A stretch of DNA of 64,000 nucleotides from Sphingomonas aurantiaca (lineage in GTDB: Bacteria; Pseudomonadota; Alphaproteobacteria; Sphingomonadales; Sphingomonadaceae), in NCBI RefSeq assembly GCF_003050705.1, contig NZ_QAOG01000003.1, positions 310,001 to 374,000 on the forward strand, read 5' to 3'. Under the pieces are notes generated by a model, which was given only the letters and a program-made list of their open reading frames with translations, had not been told where the DNA came from and searched no databases. A program made the position numbers and the translations under genes. Each line of letters begins with the position of its first letter. Within the stretch, counting starts at the first letter, position 1. This document shows, one piece after another, positions 9,713 to 22,534 of the stretch.

Positions 9713-10597
9713 ATGAGCATCCTCGTCGACAAGAACACCAAGGTCATCACGCAGGGCATGACCGGCGAAACCGGCAGCTTCCACACCAAGATGGCGCTGG
9801 AATACGGCACGCAGATGGTCGGTGGCGTCACCCCCGGCAAGGGCGGCACGACGCACCTCGACCTCCCCGTCTACAACACCGTCGCCGAAGCCAAGGCGAT
9901 GACCGGCGCGACCGCGTCGGTCATCTACGTGCCGCCCCCCTTCGCCGCCGATTCGATCCTCGAGGCGATCGACGCGAACATCGAGCTGATCGTCGCGATC
10001 ACCGAGGGCATTCCGGTGCTCGACATGGTCAAGGTCAAGCGCGCACTGTCGGGTTCCAAGTCGCGCCTCATCGGCCCGAACTGCCCCGGCGTGCTGACCC
10101 CCGGCGAGTGCAAGATCGGCATCATGCCCGGCTCGATCTTCAAGAAGGGCTCGGTCGGCGTTGTCAGCCGTTCAGGCACGCTCACCTATGAGGCGGTCTT
10201 CCAGACGTCGAACGCAGGCCTTGGTCAGACGACCGCGGTCGGCATCGGTGGCGATCCGGTCAACGGCACGAACTTCATCGACGTGCTCGAGCTGTTCCTC
10301 GCCGACGACGAGACGCAGTCGATCATCATGATCGGCGAAATCGGCGGCGACGCCGAGGAGCAGGCTGCACAGTTCCTGATCGACGAGGCCAAGCGTGGCC
10401 GCAAGAAGCCGATGGCCGGCTTCATCGCGGGCCGCACGGCGCCTCCGGGTCGTCGCATGGGCCATGCCGGTGCGATCGTTTCGGGCGGCAAGGGCGATGC
10501 CGAGAGCAAGATCGCGGCGATGGAAGCCGCCGGGATCCGCGTTTCGGAAAGCCCCAGCCTGCTCGGCGAGACGCTGCTGAGCGTGTTGAAGGGCTGA
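9713..10597 (+). CDS. sucD: Succinyl-CoA ligase (ADP/GDP-forming) alpha subunit
   Basis: 294 residues. With SucC it makes ATP or GTP from succinyl-CoA in the TCA cycle. Seen: the CoA-binding Rossmann start ([16 protein letters not shown]), [20 protein letters not shown], and the phospho-His site in [20 protein letters not shown]. No sucC reading frame occurs upstream of it or elsewhere in the window, so the beta subunit must be encoded elsewhere. RBS AAGGAACGAG precedes the ATG. Confidence 0.97.
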   Translation: MSILVDKNTKVITQGMTGETGSFHTKMALEYGTQMVGGVTPGKGGTTHLDLPVYNTVAEAKAMTGATASVIYVPPPFAADSILEAIDANIELIVAITEGIPVLDMVKVKRALSGSKSRLIGPNCPGVLTPGECKIGIMPGSIFKKGSVGVVSRSGTLTYEAVFQTSNAGLGQTTAVGIGGDPVNGTNFIDVLELFLADDETQSIIMIGEIGGDAEEQAAQFLIDEAKRGRKKPMAGFIAGRTAPPGRRMGHAGAIVSGGKGDAESKIAAMEAAGIRVSESPSLLGETLLSVLKG

Positions 10598-10606
10598 TTT
10601 TACTAC

Positions 10607-10740
10607 CCCTCTCCCCCCGGGGAGAGGGAAGGAGCTGCCACTTGGCAGCGGAAGGGTGAGGGCACGTGACCGCCCGTGCCCTCACCCTCCCACCCGCAAG
10701 TGCGGGCGGGCCCCTCCCTCTCCCCCGCGGGGAGAGGGGA
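10607..10740. repeat. Extragenic palindrome, family D
   Basis: CCCTCTCCCCCCGGGGAGAGG at the left and CCTCTCCCCCGCGGGGAGAGG at the right, with an inner pair GGGTGAGGGCACG / CGTGCCCTCACCC. It fills the gap between sucD and sucA. Related copies: 18769, 47521 and 59446. Confidence 0.88.
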
Positions 10741-10756
10741 ATCGAGGACGAGAACG

Positions 10757-13693
10757 ATGGGCTACGAAGGCCAGGATTTCAGCGATATCGCAGCCGGCGT
10801 CAGCCCGGCGTTCGTAGAGACGCTCTACGCCAAGTTCACCGCCGATCCGGCCTCGGTCGAATCCGGCTGGCGGACGTTCTTCGAGGATCTCGAAGGCTCC
10901 GCGCAGGGCCCGAGCTGGGAAAGCGCGCGCTGGCCGCTGACCACCACGGACGACCTCACCGCAGCACTCGATCCCACCCAGATGGAGCCTGCGCCCAAGC
11001 CCGCAAAGGGTGGCAAGCCGGCCCCCGCAGCCGCCGCGCCCGCCCCCGTCTCGAAGGACGAGATCGCCAAGGCAGCGGCCGACGCGATCCGCGCGCAGAT
11101 GCTGATCCGCACCTACCGCGTCCGCGGCCACCTCGCCGCCAATCTCGATCCGCTCGGTCTCTCCAAGCGCGAGATGCCCGAGGATCTCAAGACCGAATAT
11201 CACGGCTTCTCCGACGCCGACATCGACCGCAAAGTCTATCTCGGCGGCACGATGGGCTTCGAATGGGCGACCATCCGCGAGCTCGTCGACACGCTGCGCA
11301 AGAATTACTGCGGCAATGTCGGCCTCGAATACATGCACATCGCCGATGTCGAGGAGCGCCGCTTCCTCCAGGAGCGCATGGAGGGCCAGGACAAGGCGAT
11401 CGAATTCTCCGTCGACGGCAAGAAGGCGATCCTCAACAAGGTCATCGAAGCCGAGCAGTGGGAGAAATTCCTCGGCAAGAAGTATGTCGGCACGAAGCGG
11501 TTCGGGCTCGACGGCGGCGAATCGATGATCCCCGCGCTCGAATCGGTGATCAAGTACGGCGGCCAGATGGGCGTGCGCGAGATCGTCATCGGCATGGCGC
11601 ATCGCGGTCGTCTGAACGTGCTCGCCAACGTAATGGCCAAGCCCTTGCGTGTCATCTTCCACGAATTCGCTGGCGGTTCGGCCAACCCCGATGACATCGG
11701 CGGGTCTGGCGACGTGAAGTACCACCTCGGCACCAGCACCGACCGCGAGTTCGACGGCCACAAGGTTCATATGAGCCTCGTCGCCAACCCGTCGCATCTC
11801 GAGGCGGCCGACCCCGTCGTGCTCGGCAAGACGCGCGCGATCCAGACGCTCAACAACGATCTCAAGGACCATGTCGCTTCGCTGCCCGTGCTGATCCACG
11901 GCGATGCGGCGTTCGCAGGGCAGGGGATCGTCTGGGAGTGCCTCGGCTTCTCGGGCATCCGCGGCTACAACACCGGCGGCTGCGTCCACTTCATCATCAA
12001 CAACCAGGTCGGCTTCACGACCAGCCCGCAGTTCGCGCGCTCGTCGCCTTACCCGTCGGACGTCGCCAAGGGCGTCCAGGCGCCGGTCTTTCACGTCAAT
12101 GGCGACGATCCCGAGGCGGTGACCTTCGCCACCAAGATGGCGATGGAATTCCGTCAGAAGTTCCACCGCGACATCGTCATCGACATGTGGTGCTATCGCC
12201 GCTTCGGCCATAACGAGGGCGACGAGCCGTCCTTCACGCAGCCGCTGATGTACGACATCATCCGCAAGCACCCCGGCGTCAGCTCGGTCTATGGCAACCG
12301 CCTGATCAAGGAAGGCGTCATCGACCAGCCCTGGATCGACGAGAATGTGAAGCAGCTCACATTGCGGCTCGAGGGCGAGTTCGAAGCGGGTTCGTCGTAC
12401 AAGCCAAACAAGGCCGACTGGTTCGGCGGTCGCTGGACCGGCCTCAGCGCACCGACCGACGGTGCGTCCGCACGTCGCAACGTCGAGACCGGCCTCAGCC
12501 AGAAGCTGTTCGATTCGCTCGGCCGCACGCTGACGACGGTTCCCGACAGCGTGAAGATCCACAAGACGCTCGCGCGCGTGCTCGATGCCAAGCGTGAGAT
12601 GTTCAAGTCGGGCAAGGGCTTCGACTGGGCGACCGGCGAGGCACTCGCGTTCGGCGGGCTTCTGTCCGAAGGCTATGGCGTCCGTCTGTCCGGCCAGGAT
12701 TCGGGCCGCGGCACCTTCTCGCAGCGTCACGCGGTCTGGGTCGACCAGACCGACGAACACAAATACGTGCCGCTGCAGGAGATCGAGCACGGCAATTTCG
12801 AAGTGCTCGACAGCCCGCTCAGCGAATACGGCGTGCTCGGCTTCGAGTATGGCTATGCGCTCGCCGACCCGAAGACGCTCGTCCTCTGGGAGGCGCAGTT
12901 CGGCGATTTCGTCAACGGCGCGCAGATCATGATCGATCAGTTCATCACGAGCGGCGAGTCGAAGTGGCTCCGCGCCAACGGCCTCGTGATGCTGCTCCCG
13001 CACGGCTATGAAGGGCAGGGGCCCGAGCACAGCTCGGCACGTCCCGAGCGCTTCCTTCAGTCCTGCGCGGACGACAATATCCAGGTCGCGAACTGCACCA
13101 GCCCGGCGAACTATTTCCACCTGCTCCGTCGGCAGATGCATCGCAACTTCCGCAAGCCCCTGATCGTGATGACCCCCAAGTCGTTGCTGCGTCACAAGCT
13201 CGCGGTGTCGAACGCCGAGGACTTCCAGGGCGACAGCCACTTCCGTCGTCTCCTGTCCGACACCAACGGTGCAGCCGATGTCGACACCAAGCGTCTCGTC
13301 CTGTGCACCGGCAAGGTCGCCTACGACCTGATCGAGGCACGCGATGCGGCGGGCGACACCGACACGCAGATCGTCCGCGTCGAGCAGCTCTATCCCTTCC
13401 CCGGCAACCCGATCGCCGAGCGCGTCGCGCGGATGCCGAACCTGGAAGAGATCGTCTGGGCGCAGGAAGAGCCGAAGAACAACGGCTACTGGTTCTTCGT
13501 CGAGCCGCTGATCGAGGAGGCGCTGGCAACGGTGAACTCGCCGGTCAAGCGCGCGCGCTATGCCGGGCGCAACGCCTCGGCGTCGCCCGCGACCGGCCTG
13601 ATGAAGCGTCACCAGGCCGAGCAGGGCGCACTCGTCGCAGACGCGCTCGGCCACAGCGTCCGCGACGAAATCCGCCGCACCCGCGCATCGTAA
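10757..13693 (+). CDS. sucA: 2-oxoglutarate dehydrogenase E1 component
   Basis: 978 residues, thiamine-diphosphate dependent. It decarboxylates 2-oxoglutarate and passes the succinyl group to the SucB lipoyl arm. Seen: the E1o N-terminal segment (SPAFVETLYAKFTADPASVE), a Pro/Ala-rich linker near residues 75-100, HRGRLNVLANVMAKP, the ThDP site HGDAAFAGQGIVWE...NNQVGFTT, and LLPHGYEGQGPEHSSARPER near the C-terminal third. The ATG at 10757 has GAGGACGAG just before it and lies downstream of the palindrome, so a longer upstream start within the repeat is unlikely. Confidence 0.97.
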   Translation: MGYEGQDFSDIAAGVSPAFVETLYAKFTADPASVESGWRTFFEDLEGSAQGPSWESARWPLTTTDDLTAALDPTQMEPAPKPAKGGKPAPAAAAPAPVSKDEIAKAAADAIRAQMLIRTYRVRGHLAANLDPLGLSKREMPEDLKTEYHGFSDADIDRKVYLGGTMGFEWATIRELVDTLRKNYCGNVGLEYMHIADVEERRFLQERMEGQDKAIEFSVDGKKAILNKVIEAEQWEKFLGKKYVGTKRFGLDGGESMIPALESVIKYGGQMGVREIVIGMAHRGRLNVLANVMAKPLRVIFHEFAGGSANPDDIGGSGDVKYHLGTSTDREFDGHKVHMSLVANPSHLEAADPVVLGKTRAIQTLNNDLKDHVASLPVLIHGDAAFAGQGIVWECLGFSGIRGYNTGGCVHFIINNQVGFTTSPQFARSSPYPSDVAKGVQAPVFHVNGDDPEAVTFATKMAMEFRQKFHRDIVIDMWCYRRFGHNEGDEPSFTQPLMYDIIRKHPGVSSVYGNRLIKEGVIDQPWIDENVKQLTLRLEGEFEAGSSYKPNKADWFGGRWTGLSAPTDGASARRNVETGLSQKLFDSLGRTLTTVPDSVKIHKTLARVLDAKREMFKSGKGFDWATGEALAFGGLLSEGYGVRLSGQDSGRGTFSQRHAVWVDQTDEHKYVPLQEIEHGNFEVLDSPLSEYGVLGFEYGYALADPKTLVLWEAQFGDFVNGAQIMIDQFITSGESKWLRANGLVMLLPHGYEGQGPEHSSARPERFLQSCADDNIQVANCTSPANYFHLLRRQMHRNFRKPLIVMTPKSLLRHKLAVSNAEDFQGDSHFRRLLSDTNGAADVDTKRLVLCTGKVAYDLIEARDAAGDTDTQIVRVEQLYPFPGNPIAERVARMPNLEEIVWAQEEPKNNGYWFFVEPLIEEALATVNSPVKRARYAGRNASASPATGLMKRHQAEQGALVADALGHSVRDEIRRTRAS

Positions 13694-13710
13694 CACCGCC
13701 ACCCTCACTG

Positions 13711-13800
13711 TTCCCCGGCGAAGGCCGGGGCCCAGTTGGGGGAGGCCAGTCGCTAAGAAATGACCTTTCCCACCTGGGCCCCGGCCTTCGCCGGGGAACG
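13711..13800. repeat. Extragenic palindrome, family A
   Basis: CTGTTCCCCGGCGAAGGCCG and CGGCCTTCGCCGGGGAACG, with inner GGGGCCCAGTTGGG against CACCTGGGCCCC. It occupies the sucA-sucB gap and ends 15 bases before the sucB start. Confidence 0.9.
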
Positions 13801-13815
13801 ATAGGAAGATAGAAA

Positions 13816-15057
13816 ATGGCAACCGAAGTCACCGTCCCCGTCCTGGGTGAATCGATCACCGAAGCCACCCTCGGCGAGTGGCTGAAGCAGCCCGGCGATC
13901 CCGTCGCCGTCGACGAGCCCATCGCCAGCCTCGAGACCGACAAGGTCTCGGTCGAGGTGCCCTCGCCGGTCGCCGGCGTCATGGGTCAGCACGCGGTCGC
14001 AGTCGGCGACACGGTCCAGGTCGGCGCGATGCTCGCCACGATCGACGCCGGTGACGGCGCCGCCGCAGCTAAGGCCCCCGAGCCTGCCGCGACCGCAACG
14101 CCCTCGGCGCCCGCGAAGGACGAGTCCGGCGCAGGGTACGGCGACCAGCCTGGTGCCGGCACGAGCGACTCCCCCGCCGCGCTCTCGCCGTCGGTCCGCC
14201 GCGCGGTGCTCGAGCACGGCGTTGACCCCGGCACCGTCAAGGGCACCGGCCGCGACGGTCGCATCACCAAGGAAGACGTGACCGCCGCTGCCTCGAGCAA
14301 GCCCGCCCCCGCGGCCGCACCTGCGCCTGCACCGGCCGCAGCGCCCGCCGCCTCGGGCCGCGGTGAAGAGCGCGTCCGCATGACTCGCCTGCGCCAGACG
14401 ATCGCCAAGCGCCTCAAGGAAGCGCAGAACACCGCCGCGATGCTGACGACGTTCAACGACGTCGACATGACCGCGGTGATCGAGGCGCGCGCCAAGTACA
14501 AGGACCTGTTCGAGAAGAAGCACGGCGTCCGCCTCGGCTTCATGGGCTTCTTCGTGAAGGCCGCGACGATGGCGCTGCGCGACATCCCGTCGGTCAACGC
14601 GTCGATCGACGGCGACGACATCGTCTATCACGATTACGCCGACATCTCGGTCGCCGTTTCGTCGCCGGGCGGCCTCGTCGTCCCCGTGATCCGCGATGCC
14701 GACCAGATGTCGGTCGCGACGATCGAGAAGACGATCGGCGACTTCGGCAAGCGCGCCAAGGACGGCGCGCTCAAGATGGACGAGATGAAGGGCGGCACGT
14801 TCACGATCTCGAACGGCGGCGTGTTCGGCTCGCTGATGTCGACCCCGATCATCAACCCGCCGCAGTCGGCAGTGCTGGGCCTCCACCGCATCGAGGAGCG
14901 CCCGGTCGCGATCAACGGCCAGGTCGTCATCCGCCCGATGATGTATCTCGCGCTCAGCTACGATCACCGCCTGATCGACGGCCGCGAAGCCGTGACGTTC
15001 CTCGTCGCGCTCAAGAACGCGATCGAGGATCCGACGCGCATCCTGATCGACCTGTAA
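13816..15057 (+). CDS. sucB: 2-oxoglutarate dehydrogenase E2, dihydrolipoamide succinyltransferase
   Basis: 413 residues. Domain order: lipoyl domain at residues 2-76 with the lipoylated Lys in [13 protein letters not shown]; an Ala/Pro linker; E3/E1-binding domain near 118-155 ([19 protein letters not shown]); a second Ala/Pro linker; then the acyltransferase domain with catalytic [12 protein letters not shown] near the C-terminus. It forms the core of the complex with SucA and Lpd, whose genes flank it. RBS AGGAAGATAG before the ATG. Confidence 0.97.
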   Translation: MATEVTVPVLGESITEATLGEWLKQPGDPVAVDEPIASLETDKVSVEVPSPVAGVMGQHAVAVGDTVQVGAMLATIDAGDGAAAAKAPEPAATATPSAPAKDESGAGYGDQPGAGTSDSPAALSPSVRRAVLEHGVDPGTVKGTGRDGRITKEDVTAAASSKPAPAAAPAPAPAAAPAASGRGEERVRMTRLRQTIAKRLKEAQNTAAMLTTFNDVDMTAVIEARAKYKDLFEKKHGVRLGFMGFFVKAATMALRDIPSVNASIDGDDIVYHDYADISVAVSSPGGLVVPVIRDADQMSVATIEKTIGDFGKRAKDGALKMDEMKGGTFTISNGGVFGSLMSTPIINPPQSAVLGLHRIEERPVAINGQVVIRPMMYLALSYDHRLIDGREAVTFLVALKNAIEDPTRILIDL

Positions 15058-15067
15058 GTATCCAAGC

Positions 15068-15167
15068 ACCCCGGCGCAGGCCGGGGCCCAGTGTGGAAGG
15101 CCGTGGTGACGAAGCGCTTCGCCCTCCCCATATATCTCCCAACTGGGCCCCGGCCTGCGCCGGGGAA
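15068..15167. repeat. Extragenic palindrome, family A
   Basis: CACCCCGGCGCAGGCCGGGG and CCCCGGCCTGCGCCGGGG, with inner GCCCAGTGTGG against CCAACTGGGC. The base changes (GCAGGC/GCCTGC in place of GAAGGC/GCCTTC) are matched on both arms, so pairing is kept although the sequence has changed. It fills the sucB-lpd gap. Confidence 0.9.
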
Positions 15168-15184
15168 GTAAGAGAGAAGCGACA

Positions 15185-16579
<1,395 letters not shown>

Positions 16580-16713
16580 GTACGACCGCGCAAAGGTCGT
16601 AGCGCCAGCTACGGCCGAGCACCCGCGGTCGGACCGGCCGGCGGCGCTCCAGCGCCGTCCGACGACAGGGGCTTCGCTCCTGTCCGGCCAAGCCAGGGTC
16701 GAGCCGAGTATCG

Positions 16714-16746
16714 GAGGGCGTCGGTGGTAATCCCACCGACGCCCTC
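16714..16746 (+). terminator. Strong hairpin after lpdA, possible terminator
   Basis: A perfect 14-base stem (GAGGGCGTCGGTGG with CCACCGACGCCCTC) closes a five-base loop TAATC. No T-run follows (TCTGCGTTTGC), so it may end transcription with help from other factors or protect the mRNA 3' end. Another short hairpin (GTAGCGCCAGCTAC) lies at about 16599. Confidence 0.55.
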
Positions 16747-16829
16747 TCTGCGTTTGCTCAGCGCGGGTGCGGGTGAGGGTGCGGGCGCAGGCATGGACTG
16801 AGATAGCGGAGCAGGCGCAGGCCGGGCGG

Positions 16830-17515
16830 AGATAGCGACACGAGAACGCAACCGCGCTTCGCCCCACCCGCAGTCACCCTCCCAAACCCGCGAGGGACCC
16901 TCAACCCCACCCATCATCCCGGCGAACGCCGGGACCCATGGACACGGCGAACCCGGCGATACCGTGCTGCCATCACCCGGTCCGCAACCATGGGTCCCGG
17001 CGTCCGCCGGGATGACGGGGAAGGGGTGGGGACCGAGGGCATAGGTGGCGGGGAGCGAAGGCCGAGGTGGTGGGGAGTGAAGGCGGAGATAGCGGCGTGC
17101 AATCCAACCGCGCTTCGCCCCACCCGCAATCACCCTCCCAAACCCGCAAGGGACCCTCAATCCCCACCCGTCATCCCGGCGAACGCCGGGACCCATGGAC
17201 ACGGCAAACCCGGGGATACCGTGCTGCCATCACCCGGTCCGCAACCGTGGGTCCCGGCGTCCGCCGGGATGACGGGGAAGGGGTGGGGACCGAGGGCCGA
17301 GGTGGCGGGGAGTGAAGGCGGAGATAGCGGCGCGCAGTCCAACCACGCTCCGCCTCACCCGCAATCACCCTCCCAAACCCCGCAAGCGACCCGCACCCCC
17401 ATCCGTCATCCCGGCGAACGCCGGGACCCATGGACCCGGCGCACCCGGCGACACCGTGCTGCGATCACCCGGTCCGCTACCACAGGCCCCGAAGTCCACC
17501 GGCATGACGGGGGCA
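16830..17515. repeat. Three-unit tandem array of long palindrome-bearing repeats
   Basis: Three units start near 16861, 17117 and 17352 (spacing 256 and 235 bases; the difference is a 21-base partial duplication in the first unit). Each unit carries GTCATCCCGGCGAACGCCGG and, about 60 bases on, its inverted partner CCGGCGTCCGCCGGGATGAC, flanking CACCCGGTCCGCAACC. The last unit is the most diverged. The stretch 16580-17597 between lpdA and the GGDEF gene shows no credible gene; apparent frames here are strings of repeat translation. The hairpin design resembles a long variant of the family A palindromes. Confidence 0.88.
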
Positions 17516-17597
17516 GGTGAGCCACCCCCCCAACCGGAACCAATCCTTAGCAAAGCCGCCCTAAGACGCCGCCTAACGAACCAACAAGCAGGTCGCC

Positions 17598-18740
17598 GTG
17601 GCGCTGGATCTTACTACTCTTTACGTCGTCGCCGGCCTCGGCATGCTGGTCGCCGGTTTCATCCACCTCATCCCGCTCGCCACCGGTCGGTTCGGCGCAT
17701 GGGCCGGGCTATGGGGCACGGGCCACCTGATCGCCGGTTGCGGGGCGTTGATGGCGGTGCTGAACGACCGCATCGGTCTCGCCTGGCTGCCCAGCATCGG
17801 CAACCCCGCGGTGGTGATCGGCTATGCCTTGATCGCGGGCGCGGTGATTCGGTTCAGCCGCCCCGACGCGCGCCTGATGCCGTTGCTCGGGATCGCCCTG
17901 GTCTGCGGACTGCCCTTCTGGGGCATTCGCGACCCTGCGCAATTCCACCTCCGCGTCGCCTATCTCAGCGTCATCCGCGCCGCGTTCGACCTCGTCGTCG
18001 TCATCGTCGCGATCCGGATGGCGCGCCGCGAGTCTCTCCAGACCGGCTGGATCGTCGCCGCGCTGTTCGCCATCACCGTCCCGATGTTCCTCGCCCGCGG
18101 GTGGCTCGCCTATGGCGACCGGATCGGCACGCGGCTGACCGGCGTCCACGACGATATCGGCGCCTGGTTTGCCGCCGGCCAGATCGCCTTCATCATCTTC
18201 CGCGCCTTCTCGCTGCTGATCCTCCAGGCGGAGCGCGGCCAGAACGCGCTGCTCGACCAGATGGAGCGCGACTGGCTCACCGGCGCGCTCAACCGCGCCG
18301 GCCTAGACCGCGTCGCGCGCACGCTCGCCGACAGCGGGCGCGTGTCGGTGATGATGATCGACGTCGATCGCTTCAAGATGCTCAACGACACGCAGGGCCA
18401 CGCCGCGGGCGACGCCGCGCTGCGCATGCTCGCCGACATCGTCCGCGACGTCCTCGGCACGCACGGCCATCTCGCGCGCTGGGGCGGCGACGAGTTCGTC
18501 TGCCTGCTCCCCGGCATTCCCGTCGAGCAGGCCAGCGCACTCGGCACCCGCATGGCGACCGCGTTCGCGCAGACCATGACGCATCACGTCCCGATCGGCA
18601 TCGCCCCCAGCATCAGCGTCGGCCTCATCGAGGATGCCGCCACCACGCCGCTCGCCACGCTCATCGCCCGCGCCGACCAGACGATGTACGCCGTCAAGAG
18701 CGACCGTCGCGCACCAAGGCTCCTCGCCAAGGTCGCCTGA
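17598..18740 (+). CDS. Membrane-bound diguanylate cyclase (GGDEF domain)
   Basis: 380 residues, GTG start at 17598. Residues 1-215 contain about six or seven hydrophobic helices and form an integral-membrane sensor region of unknown ligand. Residues ~225-375 are a GGDEF domain with DWLTGALNRAGLDR, MMIDVDRFKMLNDTQGHAAGD and an intact RWGGDEF active site, so c-di-GMP synthesis from GTP is expected. The RxxD inhibitory site five residues before GGDEF is absent (THGHLARW occupies that place), which suggests no classical product feedback. It stands alone between two repeat regions. Confidence 0.9.
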   Translation: MALDLTTLYVVAGLGMLVAGFIHLIPLATGRFGAWAGLWGTGHLIAGCGALMAVLNDRIGLAWLPSIGNPAVVIGYALIAGAVIRFSRPDARLMPLLGIALVCGLPFWGIRDPAQFHLRVAYLSVIRAAFDLVVVIVAIRMARRESLQTGWIVAALFAITVPMFLARGWLAYGDRIGTRLTGVHDDIGAWFAAGQIAFIIFRAFSLLILQAERGQNALLDQMERDWLTGALNRAGLDRVARTLADSGRVSVMMIDVDRFKMLNDTQGHAAGDAALRMLADIVRDVLGTHGHLARWGGDEFVCLLPGIPVEQASALGTRMATAFAQTMTHHVPIGIAPSISVGLIEDAATTPLATLIARADQTMYAVKSDRRAPRLLAKVA

Positions 18741-18768
18741 CAAGGCCGCGCGCCACTCCCGAGCCCAA

Positions 18769-18898
18769 CGATCCTCCCCCGCCAGGGGGAGGTGGCAGAC
18801 GCCAGCCTGACGGAGGGGGCGGCAGGCGCGGCCCGCCGTTGCGCGTCCTCCCCCTCCGACGCCTACGGCGCCACGTCCCCCTGGCGGGGGAGGATCGG
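18769..18898. repeat. Extragenic palindrome, family D-like
   Basis: CGATCCTCCCCCGCCAGGGG and CCCCTGGCGGGGGAGGATCG are perfect outer arms; the inner part has GGAGGGGGCGGCAGGCGCGG. It lies between two convergent genes (GGDEF gene and the His-rich protein) and could act as a two-way terminator. Confidence 0.85.
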
Positions 18899-18906
18899 GA
18901 AGCCGA

Positions 18907-19413
18907 TCAGGCTTTCGGCGAGTCCGGCTTGGCGGGCTTGGCAAAGCCCGCGGCGAAGCGCTCGATACCCGCAGCGACCGAGTCGATCACCTTGGACAAT
19001 TCGGGCGGCAGCGCGGGGGCGTCGCTTTTCGGCGGGGTGGCGGTGCCGCCGGCGAAGGGCCCGGTCCCGGTCGCCGCAGACTCGCGCGACTCCGACGGCG
19101 ACTCCGGCGGCGCGGCCGACTCCGGCGTCGCCGCAGGCTTTGGCGGCTCGGGCGGGCGCGGCGCGGTGCCACGCGCGTCCTTCGCGGTAATCGCGTTGGC
19201 CGCCATCATCAGCCCGGCCGCGATCACCTGTCGCCCCGCCGGCGTTCCCATCTGCCGTGTCAACGCTGCCGCAATCCCCGCGAACGGAGCAGCGCCACCA
19301 TGCTTGTGCTTCCCATGCTTGTGCGAGTCATGCGTGTGCTCGCCGCCCGCGGCCTGCGCGGTCCGCTCGGCCTCGCGTTCGCGCCGCTTTCGCTCGTCCT
19401 TCTTCTTGCCCAT
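18907..19413 (-). CDS. His-rich and Pro/Ala-rich small protein of unknown function
   Basis: 168 residues. It begins MGKKKDERKRREREAERTAQ, a strongly basic stretch, then a His-rich segment (HTHDSHKHGKHKH) near residues 28-40 that could bind metal. The middle contains a hydrophobic stretch (AGIAAALTRQMGTPAGRQVI) and the C-terminal half is Pro/Ala/Ser-rich with a final helix (VIDSVAAGIERFAAGFAKPA). The ATG at 19413 was chosen for its GGAGG ribosome binding site. I recognise no family. It is divergent from uvrA. Confidence 0.7.
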   Translation of the reverse strand: MGKKKDERKRREREAERTAQAAGGEHTHDSHKHGKHKHGGAAPFAGIAAALTRQMGTPAGRQVIAAGLMMAANAITAKDARGTAPRPPEPPKPAATPESAAPPESPSESRESAATGTGPFAGGTATPPKSDAPALPPELSKVIDSVAAGIERFAAGFAKPAKPDSPKA

Positions 19414-19428
19414 GCCAGCCTCCAAAGC

Positions 19429-19448
19429 TGTATTGTATATCCAATACA
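19429..19448. promoter_or_regulatory. Inverted repeat between divergent genes, possible operator
   Basis: TGTATTG-TATATC-CAATACA, a perfect 7-base inverted repeat with an AT-rich spacer in a GC-rich genome. It lies 16 bases before the His-rich protein start and about 150 bases before uvrA. It could be an operator or include a -10 element for the minus-strand gene. Confidence 0.4.
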
Positions 19449-19575
19449 CCATGTAAGTATCGCGCTAACCCACGACAATGCCCCCTTTCGCCGGCCGCCG
19501 ACGTTACCCATCTCAGCACCCGATCGAATGGCGCCGTGCAGGCGTCGCTGCGCGCGAACACGTCTTGCCGCACGC

Positions 19576-19590
19576 GAACAAATATGGAAC
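19576..19590 (+). promoter_or_regulatory. LexA (SOS) box upstream of uvrA
   Basis: GAAC-AAATATG-GAAC matches the alphaproteobacterial LexA box GAAC-N7-GAAC exactly. It ends ten bases before the uvrA ATG, a position from which a bound repressor would block transcription start or early elongation. LexA control of uvrA is established in many bacteria; here it is inferred from the motif. Confidence 0.75.
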
Positions 19591-19600
19591 AGACCGCCTT

Positions 19601-22504
<2,904 letters not shown>

Positions 22505-22534
22505 CGGTTTTGAGTAATTGTCGCTACCTAGGGA

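Noticed and set aside
10682..13822. Long minus-strand open frame opposite sucA
   Set aside because: It is the antisense shadow of sucA produced by high GC content at third positions; the plus strand encodes a clear E1 enzyme.
16861..17500. CRISPR array
   Set aside because: Units are ~250 bases with internal palindromes, not 25-40-base repeats with unique spacers, and no cas genes are present.
16580..17597. Several open frames through the tandem repeat array
   Set aside because: They translate the repeat itself in different frames, give Pro/Arg-rich repeats with no domain, and lack ribosome binding sites.
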